DNA of 64,000 nt, taken from assembly GCA_035235625.1 (NCBI GenBank), contig CP141140.1, positions 57,493,152 to 57,557,151 on the forward strand, written 5' to 3'. Origin of the DNA: Saururus chinensis. Taxonomy: Eukaryota > Streptophyta > Magnoliopsida > Piperales > Saururaceae. Made by a program: the position numbers and the translations under genes. The notes below the pieces were generated by a model. The model did not search any database. It worked only from the letters and a program-made list of their open reading frames with translations, and was not told the origin of the DNA. Positions 60,812 to 64,000 of the stretch are shown here, piece by piece; position 1 is the stretch's first letter, and each line of letters opens with the position of its first letter.

Positions 60812-61740
60812 CTTGATATCCTCCAAGTATACCACCGAAAAAGAATTTCCCGCGGAAATCCAAATCCCTGAAAGAGAGAAAATCCAATCAACAGATGATG
60901 AATGTAACCAGCAGCATCTAAGAAACAGAAAAAACTCTCAACTGATTCCCGAGTGCAAAAACCTAGCAGAAAATTTTCATTGGTTTAACGTACTGTACTA
61001 AGAATTGTTGAGCATCTTCTATTGCTAATGTAATAAGGAGTTGCTATTTCTAATTCAACAAGGAGTTGCCTTTATAAGGCTCCTATCCAAGTATTTAAGT
61101 GAAAAGCTTATGATACGGACAAGACAGATTGGTCTTGTCTTCAATCTTCTATCTCTGCTTCTCTCTCTGTTTCTTCTTCTCACAACCTGTACGACTGGAC
61201 TGTAGCCCACCATCGAATTGACCATCGCATGAGATTTTCCAATTGCCCAAAAATTGGGAATCTCTACAGACGACGGAAGCTTAGGAGGGGGAAAATTCCT
61301 CTAAATCGGATGAATCGGGAGGAGAAATTTTTCCTTTTTTTTTTGTGAATACTGTTTCTCGAGATCGCTCAAGATATCAGAATGTTCACAAGCTAAAAAA
61401 AAAAACAGTTCAGCAACAGAAAGATGGAGACCTTGAGAAGGGGGAGGCCAATGGGTCGAGTCCTGGACACAGGGTGTCGCCGGAATCGTACGCGGCCGGA
61501 AAGCGGTGGATGATGGCGTTCGCTCTCCGCAGAGACGTATTTCGGGTTGCGGGCTGCCTTGGGTGGAAAGGAAGGACGAGGGAATAACCGGGAAAGTGGC
61601 TGGCCCGGATCGCCCGATTTATCCGCCTGGGCCGAGTCGTGTCAAGACCAGTGGTTTTGAAACCGACACGACTACAACCCGGTTCGCGGCCAGGCGGGCC
61701 AACCGGGTCTGACAAAAACTCTCCCTCAGCTTCCTAATAT
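60812..61740 (-). promoter_or_regulatory. 5' region of UFD1
   Basis: On the - strand, the leader ends ctcatctt...tatcaagATG at 60,809. Further upstream, 61,255-61,345 reads like a leader (ttctcctcccgattcatccg). 61,410-61,720 is GC-richer and may be core promoter or first-exon sequence. A copia-LTR-like start (tgttgagcatcttc) lies at 61,006 on the + strand. The exact transcript start and any leader intron cannot be fixed. Confidence 0.4.
61006..61190 (+). mobile_element. Possible short LTR-like sequence upstream of UFD1
   Basis: Starts tgttgagcatcttctattgc, has a TATA-like cctttataagg at about 61,070, and passes through ttcaatcttctatctctgct to ctcaca, a layout like a small copia or TRIM LTR. 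No matching target duplication was found, so this is tentative. Confidence 0.3.
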
Positions 61741-62330
61741 TAACAACCTAAGTGCAACTAGTGGTGTCATTGGCCCGCTTTTATTAAACCTGAGTCTAAT
61801 ACTATTTAAAAAAAAGTAACCCGACTTAGAATAAACCCGGCCCGTTTTACCCGTTTAAAACTAAAATTTATTTTTTAAAATTTAAAGTATATATACAAAA
61901 TTTATTTATAATGTTAGTAAGGTTGAATTTAGTGATGCCGCTGAGTTGGGTTCAGGTCGGGTTTTGTCAAACCCGAACCCGATACCATAAAATAAAACTG
62001 TGACCCAAACTTGACCCGTTTGACCTAAATATTTATTTTAATTATATTAAAAAATATATAAAAAATTAAATTTTATATTTATATTTATATTCAAGTGGGT
62101 TGGGTTGGGTTGGATTACTTAAAACCCGAACCTGACCCGAATAAGCTATTCGGGTTATTTTTAAAAACTAAACCTGATCCATTAGGGTTGGCTCGAGTCA
62201 AGTTTACCGTTTGCCCGACCCGAGTGGCATCCCTAGTTGAATTGGGTTGGATCACTTAAAACTTAAACGTAACCCAAATAATTATTAGAGTTAAATTTTA
62301 TAAACTATACAAACTAAACCCGAATGGCAT
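61741..62330. other. Low-complexity region of gggttgggt / acccga words
   Basis: Repeated cccgaaccc, gacccg and gggttggg words in both orientations with AT-rich spacers. Similar in style to the aaccgaa region near 55.7-56.1 kb. No coding potential seen. Confidence 0.5.
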
Positions 62331-63109
62331 CAAGGAGAGCTTTTTCTATACACTCTACTTTCTACTCTACTAGCTACCGTAAAGAATGCCCCAACTACAC
62401 ATATGCTAACTGACACTAACATACACCGTGTCCACATCTATCTCACATTTGAACGACTCTCGTGTATTTTTTACATTGGGCTCATGAAAAGTGGGGAACG
62501 CAAGCATTTTATACAAGAGGGTCAAAAAATATATGTATATAAAATAAATTCTCTTTTAAAAAAGTTACTAAAATTTATAATAAAGATGTTATTGAAAAAA
62601 TAAAAGACATAAAGATTAAGACCATAGCATCTTACAACTAAGCCTATTAATAAGAGTATAAGGCAATTCTAGGTAAAGTTATTTATTACATTTACTCTTT
62701 AGTGGGTCCAATGAGACTCAATATATAGGTAAAACTATCCATATCTCCCATAAATCGTGGGGATCAGCTGACCCCCTTAGCTATAATGTGGATCCGGCCC
62801 TCCCTGTAATCGATGACTTACCCAAAAGGAAAAGACTCCATAACTGTAAATATGTTTGTAACATACTATAAAAATATTAACATAGTATATAGCTACTCTT
62901 GCAATACCCATTACTACGTAATTGCATATATGTATATGTTAAAGATTCTATATATATCATGGTTGCAAATAGAGATGGCAATAGGCTGGCATTGCCCATA
63001 ACTATGTGAAGGTCCAAGGGGCCGTCCATTCCTTTAAAGAAGAGGCTTGGCCATAACCCACGGGCTTGTTGTGTCATGCCTCATGCCGGCCTGGCATGCG
63101 GCCGGTTAG

Positions 63110-63158
<49 letters not shown>

Positions 63159-64000
63159 ATATAATAGTTTGTTAATTTATAATTTTTTAAATAAAAAGGA
63201 GGTGAAAATTATTTTACTATAATATGAGTACATACTAACTAGGTTGAGACTTACTCACATATCTAACATTTATAATTTATCATTAACAACTCTATAATAT
63301 AAAAAAAATCATTTTAACTATCTAAGAATTTGAAATTTCATTAAAGTCTTATTCTAACTTCTCTTGTAATTTCAAAGTTTGTTCCCTATCTTTTACATCT
63401 AGCTTATCCTTCAAACATATGTAGCACTCAACTCTCATTGGACCTAAGCAACTCTTCCAATCATCCAATACTCTATTTTATGCACTAAAAGTAGATTATA
63501 AAACTATTATAGACACTAGAGGAGTTAATAAATCACATGCTAAGGCAGCAACCAAATGATAAGTTTTTTTATATGTTAGACACCAAACTAAAATATCAAA
63601 GTTACTTATTTCTTCTTTGGTTAGAAATTAATAAAATTACTTTATAAATACATAAATAATTCATGATTATAAGTATTATTGTAATGTTGTTTATTTCTAC
63701 TAAGTAATAACCAAAAAGGGTCATTTCTATTTAAAGAACTTGCAATAGTAGTCTTTATACTCATACATAGATTCATATGCATTGTATAAAGAATATAAGT
63801 ATTTTAAGTGTCTTCAATGATATTATTATAGATTTTTTTCATATTAGTATATATACCTTCTACTAATATTTTTCTAGTTAAATTAATCATATGATCCATG
63901 ATTGCACCTAAACAAAAAATCATAGGAATTTTAGACTAATGTATTATTATATTTTATTTTCATTGACCCCACAATCATATTAAATATATTTTTATTTCTA
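62331..64000. other. AT-rich intergenic sequence to the window end
   Basis: No gene recognised. 63,000-63,110 contains an isolated GC-richer stretch (ggcctggcatgcggccgg) directly before the AT repeat. Short frames have no known similarity. Confidence 0.5.
63113..63156. repeat. (AT)n microsatellite
   Basis: About 22 uninterrupted at units. Confidence 0.95.

Noticed and set aside
61410-61715. Frames of 68-101 aa upstream of UFD1
   Set aside because: They overlap on both strands in a GC-richer promoter/leader region without recognisable domains.
55715-62330. Telomere-like repeats (aaccgaa and gggttgggt words near 55.7-56.1 and 61.8-62.3 kb)
   Set aside because: Not TTTAGGG repeats. They are irregular, occur in both orientations, and are best described as low complexity.

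Overview
The window is plant nuclear DNA, most likely from a eudicot. Two host genes have short GT-AG introns and plant-type protein sequence. The rest is AT-rich intergenic sequence filled with plant transposable elements: Ty1/copia, Ty3/gypsy-chromovirus-like LTRs, Mutator-like elements (MULEs) and Stowaway-like MITEs. I saw no bacterial, organellar, rRNA, tRNA or CRISPR features.

Layout. 1-6,620 is AT-rich intergenic DNA with small MITE-like pieces. 6,932-19,431 holds the remains of a Ty1/copia element (+ strand), split by a long solo LTR (10,642-18,981, + strand). That LTR is itself split by a second solo LTR (11,688-15,118, - strand). Each of these two insertions is framed by its own exact 5-bp target duplication, so the order copia, then LTR A1, then LTR B can be read directly. 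A third LTR (19,432-20,965) truncates the copia remnant. 21,700-25,090 is an intact host gene for a HAD-family hydrolase (289 aa, 8 coding exons plus a leader intron). 26,940-29,703 carries a broken piece of a RING-type E3 ligase gene joined to the C-terminal tail of a MULE transposase. 30,870-31,330 is an alternating-dimer tandem array. 32,847-38,520 is another LTR (D) split by a second, opposite-strand copy of the long solo LTR (A2, 33,532-38,211). 42,066-43,054 is a copia-type solo LTR with a CATAT duplication.

The most notable system is a MULE at 48,595-55,451. It has a perfect 9-bp target duplication (TATAAAAAA), terminal inverted repeats of about 283 and 338 bp, a MURA-type transposase gene (PB1-like N-terminus, MuDR domain, DDE-type core, SWIM finger, CCHC knuckle), and directly behind it a six-exon gene for a plant-mobile-domain (PMD, MAIN-like) protein. 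Its ends carry eight copies of a 25-27-bp palindrome built on TTTCGTCGTT/AACGACGAAA plus two further palindromes. Both genes now contain in-frame stops. The four stops in the PMD gene all fit C-to-T change at CG or CAG sites, as expected after methylation-based silencing.

56,532-60,811 is an intact UFD1 gene on the - strand (309 aa, nine coding exons, the first contributing only the ATG). Its product is the CDC48/p97 adaptor for ubiquitinated proteins. The remainder to 64,000 is promoter, low-complexity and AT-repeat sequence. The two host genes look unrelated in function and show no sign of shared control. All annotation rests on reading the sequence and on memory of protein families; no database search was run.
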